A DNA stretch of 64,000 nt from UBA1672 sp051967755 (GTDB lineage Bacteria > Pseudomonadota > Alphaproteobacteria > Micavibrionales > Micavibrionaceae). Location of the stretch: contig JBQDYD010000004.1 in the NCBI GenBank assembly GCA_051967755.1, positions 310,001 through 374,000 of the forward strand, written 5' to 3'. The translations under genes were made by a program, and so were the position numbers. Below, piece by piece: positions 25,553-34,244 of the stretch; position 1 is the first letter of the stretch; the number at the start of each line of letters is the position of its first letter. The notes under the pieces were generated by a model, which was not told the origin of the DNA, did not search any database, and saw only the letters and a list, made by a program, of their open reading frames with translations.

Positions 25553-26956
25553 CTATGAGGCCTTGCGCTGATAATACCCGCCGACAACTTCTGCCATGCC
25601 GTCACCTTCACCGATAATTTTGAACTTACGCGTATAATCATGTTCAAAATGGTCGGGGAAGTTGATTGTTATTTCCTCATAGTTAGAGAAAACTTCGCGC
25701 AATGAAGTGAGGCTGGCCTCACGAATTTTTTCTTCCTTGCCATGCTTTTCGAGGACAAAATTCAAATGCATATATTTACGCCCGTCATCCTCACCATGGC
25801 GGAGCATGAAATGTATAATAGGATTGTTAAGCGCCTTATTCAGTTCATTTACAAAGTTATTAAAGAATGATGCAAAATACATATAGTTATCTGCACCGAC
25901 TAAATAATCTTCGTTTTTACCTTCCAGTGATTGGATGCTTTGCGTGCCGTTTTCATGGTTTATGATCTGCCCCATATCTTCAATCTTATAGCGGATAAGC
26001 GGGAACGCTTTTTGATGATAGGCCGTGATTAACATTGAATTATCAGGCCCTTGCTCCATATAGACATAATCATCAAAGACATCGTAATTAAAACTATCAA
26101 GGCCGCTTTGGTGGGCGATTTCACCAAACTCAACTGCCCCGTAAGTGATTTGAATATCGCTGTCCGGGAACATTTTTTGAACGAAGCGCTTGCTGCAATC
26201 CAAGAAGAATTCACCGCTGACATTAATACAAGGAAGGTTTGGAAACGGCTCCATACCTTCTTTGTGCATGATTTCTGCGATGCGTTGCAGTACACAAGGG
26301 AATATAACCAATAATGTGGCATTCGTAGAACGTAATGTTTTTAGTAACGTGACCACACTTTCTTTTGTCACTTCTTCGAAAGGCACCATCGTAAATCCGA
26401 AATAGCGGCTAAGTGCTTTTGCTTGATCGGCGTAGGCATTTGTAAAGTATGATTTTAATGGGTAGTAAACGACAAAGCTTTCGCCTTGCTTCCAGCCGTT
26501 GAGCTTAAATGAGTGTAGGAAGCTTTGTGCAAATAGGTTCGCATCTTTGTAGTCTATCCAGCGAAATGTAGGAATGCCGGAGGATCCGCCGGTTGAAAGT
26601 GTGGCGTAAAAATCTTTCTTGATAACGGCGTGCTTTATGAATTTACTAAAGCTTGGTGGCTTTCCACCTTCCAGAAGATCTACTTTTTCTGAGAGGTAGT
26701 CCGACTTAAAAGATTCATTATCATCTTTCAGGTCCTGTTTCTCAACAATAGGAAGATGTGAAAAAGCATAGAAGAATTCCTCATCACTCATGTCTTTTTC
26801 GCTATCGACAAGAGCGGAAAATTTTCCCTTATAAAAATGCGTGTTTGCGTTGGCAAAGCGGATAATGTTTGCCAACCGTTCTCTTCTGCTGCTTTTCGGG
26901 TTTATCTTCTCTGACAGTGCAAAGCGATAACCCGTCATATTACGCAATAATTTCAT
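25553..26956 (-). CDS. CapK/PaaK-like adenylate-forming enzyme
   Basis: A 467-residue member of the phenylacetate-CoA ligase/CapK (CoF synthetase-like) branch of the ANL superfamily. The ATP loop is STGGSSGIPTFRWIDY, the second adenylation motif is ITYGAVEFGEIAHQ, and PLIRYKIEDMGQI carries the conserved Asp. The C-terminal small domain ends FEHDYTRKFKIIGEG, with a conserved Lys position in KFK. CapK relatives occur in capsule and surface-polymer loci; the substrate here is unknown. It is coupled to the LD-carboxypeptidase gene (two-base gap) and follows the DHH phosphoesterase gene by 33 bases. Confidence 0.8.
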   Translation of the reverse strand: MKLLRNMTGYRFALSEKINPKSSRRERLANIIRFANANTHFYKGKFSALVDSEKDMSDEEFFYAFSHLPIVEKQDLKDDNESFKSDYLSEKVDLLEGGKPPSFSKFIKHAVIKKDFYATLSTGGSSGIPTFRWIDYKDANLFAQSFLHSFKLNGWKQGESFVVYYPLKSYFTNAYADQAKALSRYFGFTMVPFEEVTKESVVTLLKTLRSTNATLLVIFPCVLQRIAEIMHKEGMEPFPNLPCINVSGEFFLDCSKRFVQKMFPDSDIQITYGAVEFGEIAHQSGLDSFNYDVFDDYVYMEQGPDNSMLITAYHQKAFPLIRYKIEDMGQIINHENGTQSIQSLEGKNEDYLVGADNYMYFASFFNNFVNELNKALNNPIIHFMLRHGEDDGRKYMHLNFVLEKHGKEEKIREASLTSLREVFSNYEEITINFPDHFEHDYTRKFKIIGEGDGMAEVVGGYYQRKAS

Positions 26957-26989
26957 ATGTAACCGTATACAGGGAACAGCCAGCTAAGG

Positions 26990-27955
26990 CTAGCCATCAG
27001 CGTTAATTTGTTTAATTAACTCCTGCAATACATCTTCCGATTTAAGGTTGGTGATTTGACATGTTCCTGCGGCATTATGGCCACCGCCACCATATTTCAG
27101 CATCAGTTCGCCGACATTGGTTTTACTGGAACGATCCAAGATAGATTTACCTGTTGCAAAAACGGTGTTTTGTTTGTTTTTGCCCCAAAGAATATGGATT
27201 GAAATATTACATTGCGGAAACAGGGCGTAAATAACAAAACGGTTTCCTGCCCAAATTGTTTCTTCCTTACGCAAGTCTAAGACAACCAAATTTTTATGAA
27301 CAGTGGCGCATCTTTCAATTTGTTCGCGGCACTTCATTTGATGTTCAAAATATAAATCCACACGTTCTTTTACATCAGGAAGGTTTAGAATTTCGCTGAT
27401 GTCGTTGTGATCACGACAGAAGTCTATCAATTTCATCATCAACTGGTAGTTAGAGATGTTGAAGTCACGGAAACGGCCCAAACCTGTGCGGGCATCCATT
27501 AAGAAGCTAAGCAGTACCCATCCGTCAGGGGATAGGATCTCTTCTTTAGAAAAGTCTGCGGAGTCCGCCTTATCAACCGCATCCATCATTGCATCTGACA
27601 CTCTTGGGAATGCGCCGGCCGCACCAAAATATTCATACACAACACGCGCCGCAGAAGGGGCGTTAACGTCAATAACGTGGTTATCCGGTGTGCCTTCCAC
27701 GCGGCTGGCTTCACTGGCGTGGTGGTCAAATGCCAAATATGCCGTATCGACATAAGGCAGGTTGGTCGTTATGTCATCGGGACCGACCTCGATCAGGCCA
27801 TCTTGCATGTCCTTCGGGTGGGCGAACATAACATCATCAATCAGATCCAATTCTTTTAATAAAATGCCGCAGACAAGGCCATCCATATCACTTCGCGTGA
27901 TTAGTCTGTATTTTTTGCCACTTTCAGGCATTATTTTGTTAGCAGCTGTAGTCAT
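26990..27955 (-). CDS. DHH-family phosphoesterase
   Basis: A 321-residue DHH/DHHA1 protein. The metal-binding DMDG is in ITRSDMDGLVCGILLKEL, the DHH motif in YLAFDHHASEASR, a further Asp in DAVDKADSADF, and the C-terminal GGGGHNAAGTC belongs to DHHA1. This family includes nanoRNases, cyclic-di-AMP phosphodiesterases and exopolyphosphatases; the layout is closest to the exopolyphosphatase-like group but the substrate cannot be told. AAAGAGGGA lies seven bases before the ATG. It is first of a three-gene minus-strand unit with the CapK-like and S66 genes. Confidence 0.85.
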   Translation of the reverse strand: MTTAANKIMPESGKKYRLITRSDMDGLVCGILLKELDLIDDVMFAHPKDMQDGLIEVGPDDITTNLPYVDTAYLAFDHHASEASRVEGTPDNHVIDVNAPSAARVVYEYFGAAGAFPRVSDAMMDAVDKADSADFSKEEILSPDGWVLLSFLMDARTGLGRFRDFNISNYQLMMKLIDFCRDHNDISEILNLPDVKERVDLYFEHQMKCREQIERCATVHKNLVVLDLRKEETIWAGNRFVIYALFPQCNISIHILWGKNKQNTVFATGKSILDRSSKTNVGELMLKYGGGGHNAAGTCQITNLKSEDVLQELIKQINADG

Positions 27956-28009
27956 AGAACAATCCCTCTTTCAGATGTAGAGCGTTAAGCAAATCAGAAA
28001 TACACACAG

Positions 28010-28050
28010 TAATAAAAATGATAACCTTTTCAGCGCTATAAGAAAAGCTT
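28010..28050 (-). terminator. Possible terminator after gtrB
   Basis: On the minus strand AAGCTTTTC, a 10-base loop, GAAAAGGTT (eight of nine paired), followed after a few bases by TTTTT. It lies between gtrB and the DHH gene. The offset T-run makes it weak. Confidence 0.4.
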
Positions 28051-28066
28051 CTTAAACGCATACCAG

Positions 28067-29035
28067 CTATTTTTTATATACATTCTCGATAAAATATAGC
28101 GGGCGTTTTTTAGCTTCGCCGAAAATTCTACCGATATACTCTCCCAGTATACCAATACATAGAAGCTGAATGCCACTAAGAACGGAGATCATCACAGTCA
28201 AGGTCGCCCAACCGGGTACATCCACACCGTAAATCAGGGTGGTTGCAATGATGTATGCCCCGTAAAGAAAGGCGAGGAAGGAAATCATCAGCCCCATAAA
28301 ACTGGCAAGTTTGAGGGGGGTTGTACTGAAACCGGCAATCCCTTCCATTGCAAGATTCCAAAGGCCGACATAGCTCCACTTTGTGTGGCCGGCCGCGCGC
28401 GGTGCACGGTTATATTCAAAGGCAACTTGGTTATAGCCGATCCACGCAAAAAGCCCTTTCATAAATCTGTGTTTTTCACGCAATTGTATGAGGGCATCTA
28501 TTGCACGCCTGTTCATAAGACGGAAATCACCTGTGTTTCTTGGTATCTCAACATTACTGGCTATGAAATTGATGATTTTATAAAACCCGTTTGCACTGAA
28601 TTTTTTAAACCATGTTTCACCCTCACGGATAACCCGCTGTCCGTAAACAACGTCGGCGCCTGTGTCTTTCCAGACGTCAATAATATCAGGGATGAGTGCG
28701 GGCGGGTCCTGCAGGTCGGCATCCAGGATAATAAGCGCATCGCCTGTGCAATGGTCTATTCCCGCGGTCATGGCTGCTTCTTTTCCAAAATTGCGTGATA
28801 GATTCAAAACAACAACGCGGCTGTCAGATTTTTGAATATTAAGCAGGTGTTCAAAGGTTTTATCGGTACTGCCGTCATTTATAAAAATAATCTCAAAACG
28901 AAATGGTAGGGTATCAACAACTTTGGTGAGTTCCTCATGACAAAGCTCGATAACGTCTTCCTCATTATAGCAAGGTATAACGACGGAAATCGTTTCTTTT
29001 TGTTTGGTCTTCTTGGGGGATGTCTTTGTAGCCAT
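28067..29035 (-). CDS. GT2 polyprenyl-phosphate glycosyltransferase, GtrB-like
   Basis: Transfers a sugar from a nucleotide donor to undecaprenyl phosphate at the inner membrane face (DPM1/GtrB/ArnC group). It has 322 residues. Catalytic features are SVVIPCYNEEDVIELC, INDGSTDKTFE, LDADLQDPP (metal-binding DADxQD) and NTGDFRLMNRRAIDAL. Two C-terminal membrane helices (about 232-258 and 268-292) precede LGEYIGRIFGEAKKRPLY, typical of GtrB. It lies nine bases downstream of one of three GT-C-like genes and near gtrA, which fits a serotype-conversion-style cassette. Confidence 0.9.
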   Translation of the reverse strand: MATKTSPKKTKQKETISVVIPCYNEEDVIELCHEELTKVVDTLPFRFEIIFINDGSTDKTFEHLLNIQKSDSRVVVLNLSRNFGKEAAMTAGIDHCTGDALIILDADLQDPPALIPDIIDVWKDTGADVVYGQRVIREGETWFKKFSANGFYKIINFIASNVEIPRNTGDFRLMNRRAIDALIQLREKHRFMKGLFAWIGYNQVAFEYNRAPRAAGHTKWSYVGLWNLAMEGIAGFSTTPLKLASFMGLMISFLAFLYGAYIIATTLIYGVDVPGWATLTVMISVLSGIQLLCIGILGEYIGRIFGEAKKRPLYFIENVYKK

Positions 29036-29044
29036 ATTTATAAC

Positions 29045-30640
29045 TTATAGTGAGTGGTCGCGTTTTAAAACAAAAAGATCATGCTGAACTATTTTGTCAG
29101 GTTTGTCCGCATTTGTTGTCAATGTATTGTCAAAGGGCAGGGTGCTTTCATATTCATAATTTTCCATGGCTTTGCTGAAGTTTTCATTTTTCATCAGGAA
29201 ATTATAGTAATTTCGAGCGGGCTCATTTGTTTCGGGGTCGTTATATCGCGGTATGGTGATAACACTGGGTTTATATTTATGAATATCTTCTGCCATCATA
29301 TCAACATATTCCATCATACGTTTTTTGATCTCGTCTTGCTCCTCTTCTGTCTTGGCAGTTTCTAATTTATCATTCAGTCCGCTTATCGGCCAGACCTGAC
29401 CAAAGCGAGAGCCATTCTTTACGGACGTAATATATGGGAGCGGTGTAAGCATGCTTTTTAGGTCATAAGTGGCAAAAACATCATTCCAAGCATAATCATC
29501 AATCATGGACTGCACTGGCTGCGCAAGATATTGGTGTTTGGTGTAGGGGTGTTTGTCTTTTCCGCCGACTGTGTAAACGAATGTTAAACATGCGATGACA
29601 CAGATCCCCGAGATTATGGCGTAATCTCTTTCCCTTGTTATGTTTTTCGCAAGGGCATACACACCCATAAATACGGTACCAAAACCATAACAAAGTGTGG
29701 GGAGCGCATGGTAATGATAGCCTTTATTTTGCAGTATGTAAGGGATAAGTGAAACCAAGCTCAGAGCAGCAAAGCAGATTGTTGCGTTTTGAAGGTTTTT
29801 TTGTTCAGGACTGTTGAGTAAGTAGAAGCCAACGACGAGGCCGCCAACACCATAAAGCGCATAATATAGGCGGTCTGTTATGGGGAATGGGGTTTCTACG
29901 CCGTAAATATCCAGAATGTCAGGCAGAATATCAAAGAATGTAGGCGTGTATAACCAGATAAATGTAATATAGCCCATGCCAAATATCAGCATGCCCAGAA
30001 AGTCGGGAGAAATGATGCATCTTTTAATTGATTTTGTGCTGTAGAGTCGATGTATGAACATCATGGCAACGAGCACGCCGTAATGTGGTTTTAGACTGAC
30101 AGCAACACCACCCATTATAATGGCTGCGGCATGCGATATTTTGTTTAATTTAATGTTTTGCGTAATAAGGTATTGATACAGCAACATCGGCGCCAAAAAC
30201 ATGGTGATTAGGCTGTCCTTTGAGCCAAATGATAAGGCCGCAGGCCATGTTTGGGAGATAAGGTAAGCACAAATAATGACAAATATGTCGCTTGCTTTGA
30301 TGCCAAGGCGATGAAGTAGGTAGTAAAACGTTAGTGTTGATGCGGCCATATATAATGTGAACGCGAAAAAGGCGGATAATTTGGCGTCATATCCCAATAA
30401 GGCATATAAGGGGTAGGAGGGTAGATAGATCAGGAAACTGAGCGGCGGATTGGTTTCATAGAAATCCTTTGCATAAGTTCCACCGGCAAGGAAGCGTTCT
30501 AAGCATTGTAATAACCAGGCCATATCAATATCAATTTGTCTACTGAGATATAGAGTTGACCAGAGGCAGATAAATAGAATAAGAATGACTGCTGTCATCG
30601 CAGGGTGGTGTTTAAAGTCTGATTTAAACTCTTTTAGCAA
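29045..30640 (-). CDS. GT-C-like polytopic membrane protein, paralogue 1
   Basis: A 531-residue integral membrane protein with about ten hydrophobic helices, resembling GT-C-fold glycosyltransferases that use polyprenyl-linked sugars. The first periplasmic loop has DIDMAWLLQCLERFL and KDFYETNPPLSFLIYLPS, a pattern shared by the two paralogues at 31063 and 32662. The C-terminal soluble part contains MMAEDIHKYKPSVITI. The start is TTG at 30640, supported by AAGGAG seven bases upstream. It is followed nine bases later by gtrB. It probably transfers the GtrB product sugar to a surface polymer; this is inference from context. Confidence 0.75.
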   Translation of the reverse strand: MLKEFKSDFKHHPAMTAVILILFICLWSTLYLSRQIDIDMAWLLQCLERFLAGGTYAKDFYETNPPLSFLIYLPSYPLYALLGYDAKLSAFFAFTLYMAASTLTFYYLLHRLGIKASDIFVIICAYLISQTWPAALSFGSKDSLITMFLAPMLLYQYLITQNIKLNKISHAAAIIMGGVAVSLKPHYGVLVAMMFIHRLYSTKSIKRCIISPDFLGMLIFGMGYITFIWLYTPTFFDILPDILDIYGVETPFPITDRLYYALYGVGGLVVGFYLLNSPEQKNLQNATICFAALSLVSLIPYILQNKGYHYHALPTLCYGFGTVFMGVYALAKNITRERDYAIISGICVIACLTFVYTVGGKDKHPYTKHQYLAQPVQSMIDDYAWNDVFATYDLKSMLTPLPYITSVKNGSRFGQVWPISGLNDKLETAKTEEEQDEIKKRMMEYVDMMAEDIHKYKPSVITIPRYNDPETNEPARNYYNFLMKNENFSKAMENYEYESTLPFDNTLTTNADKPDKIVQHDLFVLKRDHSL

Positions 30641-30680
30641 TTGCTAACTCCTTGATAGCCAAATTAAACATGGTGAATTT

Positions 30681-31073
30681 ATGCGAGAAATCGTCAAAAG
30701 TCATTACAAAAGTTTTAGTAAGTTTACGGTGGTTGGCGCCGTGAACACAGTAATTGATTTTGGTGTTTTCTATATTTTGCATGATTTGTGTGATGTTGTG
30801 TTTGTTGTCGCGCATATTTGCGCGTTCTTTGTTGCCCTGACGAATAGTTTTTATTTTAATGCGATTTGGACGTTTAAGAACCTTAAGCGCGATCAACTGA
30901 TAAAACAAATATCTTCGTTTGTTGGCATTGGTCTTATGGGCCTGGTTCTCAGTACGTGCACTATTTATTTGGCGAGCCAGTTTGTCTGGGTTTACTTCGC
31001 CAAGATATTAGCGATGGCAGTATCATTTATATGGAATTATGTCGGGTCTTGGCTTTTTGTGTTTAAAGATTAG
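30681..31073 (+). CDS. GtrA-family membrane protein
   Basis: A 130-residue four-helix membrane protein of the GtrA/PF04138 family, thought to flip or assist undecaprenyl-phosphate sugars. Signatures are FSKFTVVGAVNTVIDFGVFYIL, NSFYFNAIWTFKN, and the C-terminal NYVGSWLFVFKD. It is encoded on the plus strand between two minus-strand GT-C-like genes: it starts 40 bases from the divergent paralogue 1 and its 3' end overlaps paralogue 2 tail-to-tail by 11 bases. GGTG lies five bases before the ATG. Opposite orientation to gtrB means separate transcription. Confidence 0.88.
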   Translation: MREIVKSHYKSFSKFTVVGAVNTVIDFGVFYILHDLCDVVFVVAHICAFFVALTNSFYFNAIWTFKNLKRDQLIKQISSFVGIGLMGLVLSTCTIYLASQFVWVYFAKILAMAVSFIWNYVGSWLFVFKD

Positions 31074-32655
31074 TTTTTCTTTTATAGGCCTGATATTTTA
31101 GTGTGTATGAGTATTCTAGTGTTGTACCCGTGAAATATTCCACTCTATCAAACTCTAAGACACCTATTTTCTCATAGTTCTCATCAATTTCCTGTTTGAA
31201 ATCTTGGTTTAGGCCGAAAAATGACAGAAAAGTGAATGTTTTTAGGTTGTCGACAGGAAGGTCTATCGCAATCAGAAGGATATCAGGCTTGTATTGTATT
31301 AAATCTTCTGCAGCCATTGCCGTGTATTTATTCATTAAGGTCAGGCCTGTTTCTCGTATCTTGGGATCTTCGTCACGAAGCAGGGTTAATATGCGCGGTA
31401 AAAACCAGAAGACGGGAAATCTTGACGCATGTACATATCCCATATATGCCGTGGTCGGGTTCATGATTTCTATATCCCCGTGAAACGCGAAATATGTACA
31501 TGGGGCTGGGCAGTGCTCTTCTAGAAATCGAGAGACCGGCATTTGCGGGATGTTTTTATGTTTGGGAAAGTCGGTGTTAAGCGGGCTGATGGCATTTGCT
31601 AAAGACATCAATGCAACAAAGGGAATTATGAATTGCAGGATATTCAATTTTTTAACTTTGATCAGGCTCTCTGATCTGAACATAAGGGTAAGGCATAGGC
31701 CCATCATGAAAAATGCATATGCTGGTATTAAGTGATTGTAATAGCCCTTCAGCTGAACGTAATAGGGAACCAGACTTAGGATGCAGCAGCTGTAAATAAA
31801 TACGACCAGTGACTTCTGGTGTTTTTTAAGGTCTTCTCGGAAAACCTCAAATAAAAAGAACGTAATATAGGTCAGCATGTGGATTTGAGATGCATCTAAA
31901 ATAGCAAAGAAATCTGCCCCTGACTGCGCGTAGAGTGCAAACACGTCGGGCAAAATAATGCTTACATAATCATGAAAGTACGTTAATACAACGCCGATAT
32001 AAATCAGTGTCATGATAGACAAAGCCTGAAAATCAGGTGCTTTGAAGAAGTTTATTTGCCTGTGTTTTATAAGGCGTGTGACAAGAAATACTGTAGGCAA
32101 GAGGCCGTAATGCGGTTTGATTAGTACGCAAAATGCACCTACAAAACACACACTGTAAAGCAAGGTTTTGGGTATCGTTACGCGCTCTAATAACAGGAAT
32201 TGCAAGAGAACGAATGGTGCCAAACCAAGCAGGATAAGATGCTCTCTATCGGAGAAAAATACTGTAGTAATGAGAGTGGTACAGAGCGCATAGCACGCGA
32301 CGAATGTATATCTTTGAATGGAAGATAAGTGTGTAATGTAAGTGGTTATTTTATAAGTTGTAATCACCGAAAGAATAATGAAAAAGCTTGTCACATAATA
32401 GGACATAACGGGCAATTTTATCCCCATGAGCTTGGCTGCTAATACGTGGGGGATGTAGATTATGATGCTAAGTGGCGGGTTCGTCTCATATATGTTTTGA
32501 GACATAGATTGCCCATGAAGCAGGCGGTCTGCCGCAATCAATAGCCAGGAAATATTGCCGTTAACCAAATACTGGCTTTGCACCATGAGGCAGGGGAGCG
32601 CGATGCATAAAATCGCGATCCAGAACATAGCAATATTGACGGCCTTCGTATTCAT
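31063..32655 (-). CDS. GT-C-like polytopic membrane protein, paralogue 2
   Basis: A 530-residue membrane protein homologous to its neighbours at 29045 and 32662. The first loop reads NGNISWLLIAADRLL and QNIYETNPPLSIIIYIPH. Where paralogues 1 and 3 have Asp (DMAW/DVAW and KDFYE/SDCYD), this one has Asn at both positions, so if those Asp residues are catalytic this copy may be inactive or altered. The C-terminal MAAEDLIQYKPDILLIAID block is kept. It starts six bases after the paralogue 3 stop. No frameshift or stop suggests decay. Confidence 0.75.
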   Translation of the reverse strand: MNTKAVNIAMFWIAILCIALPCLMVQSQYLVNGNISWLLIAADRLLHGQSMSQNIYETNPPLSIIIYIPHVLAAKLMGIKLPVMSYYVTSFFIILSVITTYKITTYITHLSSIQRYTFVACYALCTTLITTVFFSDREHLILLGLAPFVLLQFLLLERVTIPKTLLYSVCFVGAFCVLIKPHYGLLPTVFLVTRLIKHRQINFFKAPDFQALSIMTLIYIGVVLTYFHDYVSIILPDVFALYAQSGADFFAILDASQIHMLTYITFFLFEVFREDLKKHQKSLVVFIYSCCILSLVPYYVQLKGYYNHLIPAYAFFMMGLCLTLMFRSESLIKVKKLNILQFIIPFVALMSLANAISPLNTDFPKHKNIPQMPVSRFLEEHCPAPCTYFAFHGDIEIMNPTTAYMGYVHASRFPVFWFLPRILTLLRDEDPKIRETGLTLMNKYTAMAAEDLIQYKPDILLIAIDLPVDNLKTFTFLSFFGLNQDFKQEIDENYEKIGVLEFDRVEYFTGTTLEYSYTLKYQAYKRKTNL

Positions 32656-32661
32656 TGAGGT

Positions 32662-34239
32662 TTATCTTCTTTTGTAAACATCCCACGTTAACTCGTATGG
32701 AAAATCATAAGGAGTATCTTTGTAAAAGTATGCGCGATCAACAGTCAAGCGATCTATCTTATCATAGTTGGATAGGGCACTTTTGAATTCGTCTGAAACG
32801 GCGAAAATCTGCGCTACATCCATATCGTTTGTAAATTCGCCTTGATCTTCGGTTTTCGCCAAAATCAACAAAAGTGAAGGGGTATATCTGTCTAAGTCCT
32901 CCGCGATATATTGACCATATTGACTGGTTTTGTTCAAAATTTCTTGATCGGATAGATGTGCATTTGCCGTCATGAACCAAAAGCTTGGGAAGCGCGTGGC
33001 GTATGTATGAGGGGAGTAAAAGCCAATCTGGCTAACGATGTCCATATTGTTATGTGTGATATAAAATGCGCATGGCTCAGTGCATTGTTCATCGATATAT
33101 TGTGTTATCTCATTATTGATGTATGCGGAATGGGTTGCATAGTCTGGCCTTAATGGCGATGCGGTATAGCTGAGTGCGGCAATCATGAATAATGCCAAAA
33201 CGGCGATCCCTTTATTATCGGGCTTTTTTGCTACATGTATTACAGCATGAGCGATAAGTGCACTTAGTAACGGGAAGATTAAGGAGTATAGAGGGAGGCG
33301 ATGATATGTGAAGCCTTTCATTTGTATAACATAGCAACACAGACCAAGGGCGGCGCATACCCACCATAGTTTTACGAATTTTCCAAAATTTCCACGCGCT
33401 CTCAGGGTTAAGAGGCCGGTAAATATTATTAACGCACCGTAAGGTAATGAGGATAGGTAAGTGCCGGCAATGTTGTTGTAGCCAGCATAGGTACTGAGGA
33501 TGTCCGGCAACATAAAGGATATAAAATCCGGATAAAATAAAATTACTGATGAAATATATAATGCTGTTAACAGCGTGAGCGTTAAGAAGTCTTTATCAAA
33601 TATGATAAAAATACGTCTTTGGCTTATCATTCTGTGAATAAATATGATGAGCGGAATAAGGCCGTAATGAGGTTTTAACAGCAAAGTCATGCTGCCGAAT
33701 AGCAATATAGTATAACTTAGGAGGGCAGGCGTCTTTTTTCTATCGCTTATACAAAATTGCAGCACAATGAACGGCAGTATCATCAAGGCGAGAAAGTGAT
33801 CTCTTTCCGCAAAATATATTGTCGGTATTACAGTCAGCGTAAAAAGATAGGTCGCACATATGATCAGACGCTCATTCACGCTCAGTGACGGCATGAAGGC
33901 CAATATACGATATGTTAGAAATGTACCAAGGCCTATGGTGGTGAGTGTACCCCAGAACAAGATATGATAGGTCGCAATTCTCGTTATTTGCGACAGCCAG
34001 ATAAACGGAATGTATAAAAATGTGCTGAGCGGTGGGTTCGTATCGTAGCAATCACTGAAAAATGTACCGCCGTCAATTATGCGTTCTGCGCAAATGCTAA
34101 GCCATGCGACATCACTATTAACGCTGGTGTTGCTCTGGATGTAAATCCACGGGAGTAATAAAAAGCCGGTTAACAACCAAAACCAGAGACCCGAGGGTGC
34201 GTCGGTTTCCTTTTTTGGAAAATCAGCACCCTCTGCCAT
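32662..34239 (-). CDS. GT-C-like polytopic membrane protein, paralogue 3
   Basis: A 525-residue membrane protein with about ten helices. Its first loop is NSDVAWLSICAERII and SDCYDTNPPLSTFLYIPF; the C-terminal block is YIAEDLDRYTPSLLLIL. The resemblance to GT-C glycosyltransferases (Asp in the first large loop after helix 1) is by architecture only. It begins five bases after the clpX stop, so it may be transcribed with clpX, and is followed six bases later by paralogue 2. The coding sequence is visibly AT-richer than clpX or ffh, which fits a mobile surface-modification cassette. Confidence 0.75.
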   Translation of the reverse strand: MAEGADFPKKETDAPSGLWFWLLTGFLLLPWIYIQSNTSVNSDVAWLSICAERIIDGGTFFSDCYDTNPPLSTFLYIPFIWLSQITRIATYHILFWGTLTTIGLGTFLTYRILAFMPSLSVNERLIICATYLFTLTVIPTIYFAERDHFLALMILPFIVLQFCISDRKKTPALLSYTILLFGSMTLLLKPHYGLIPLIIFIHRMISQRRIFIIFDKDFLTLTLLTALYISSVILFYPDFISFMLPDILSTYAGYNNIAGTYLSSLPYGALIIFTGLLTLRARGNFGKFVKLWWVCAALGLCCYVIQMKGFTYHRLPLYSLIFPLLSALIAHAVIHVAKKPDNKGIAVLALFMIAALSYTASPLRPDYATHSAYINNEITQYIDEQCTEPCAFYITHNNMDIVSQIGFYSPHTYATRFPSFWFMTANAHLSDQEILNKTSQYGQYIAEDLDRYTPSLLLILAKTEDQGEFTNDMDVAQIFAVSDEFKSALSNYDKIDRLTVDRAYFYKDTPYDFPYELTWDVYKRR

Positions 34240-34244
34240 CTATT

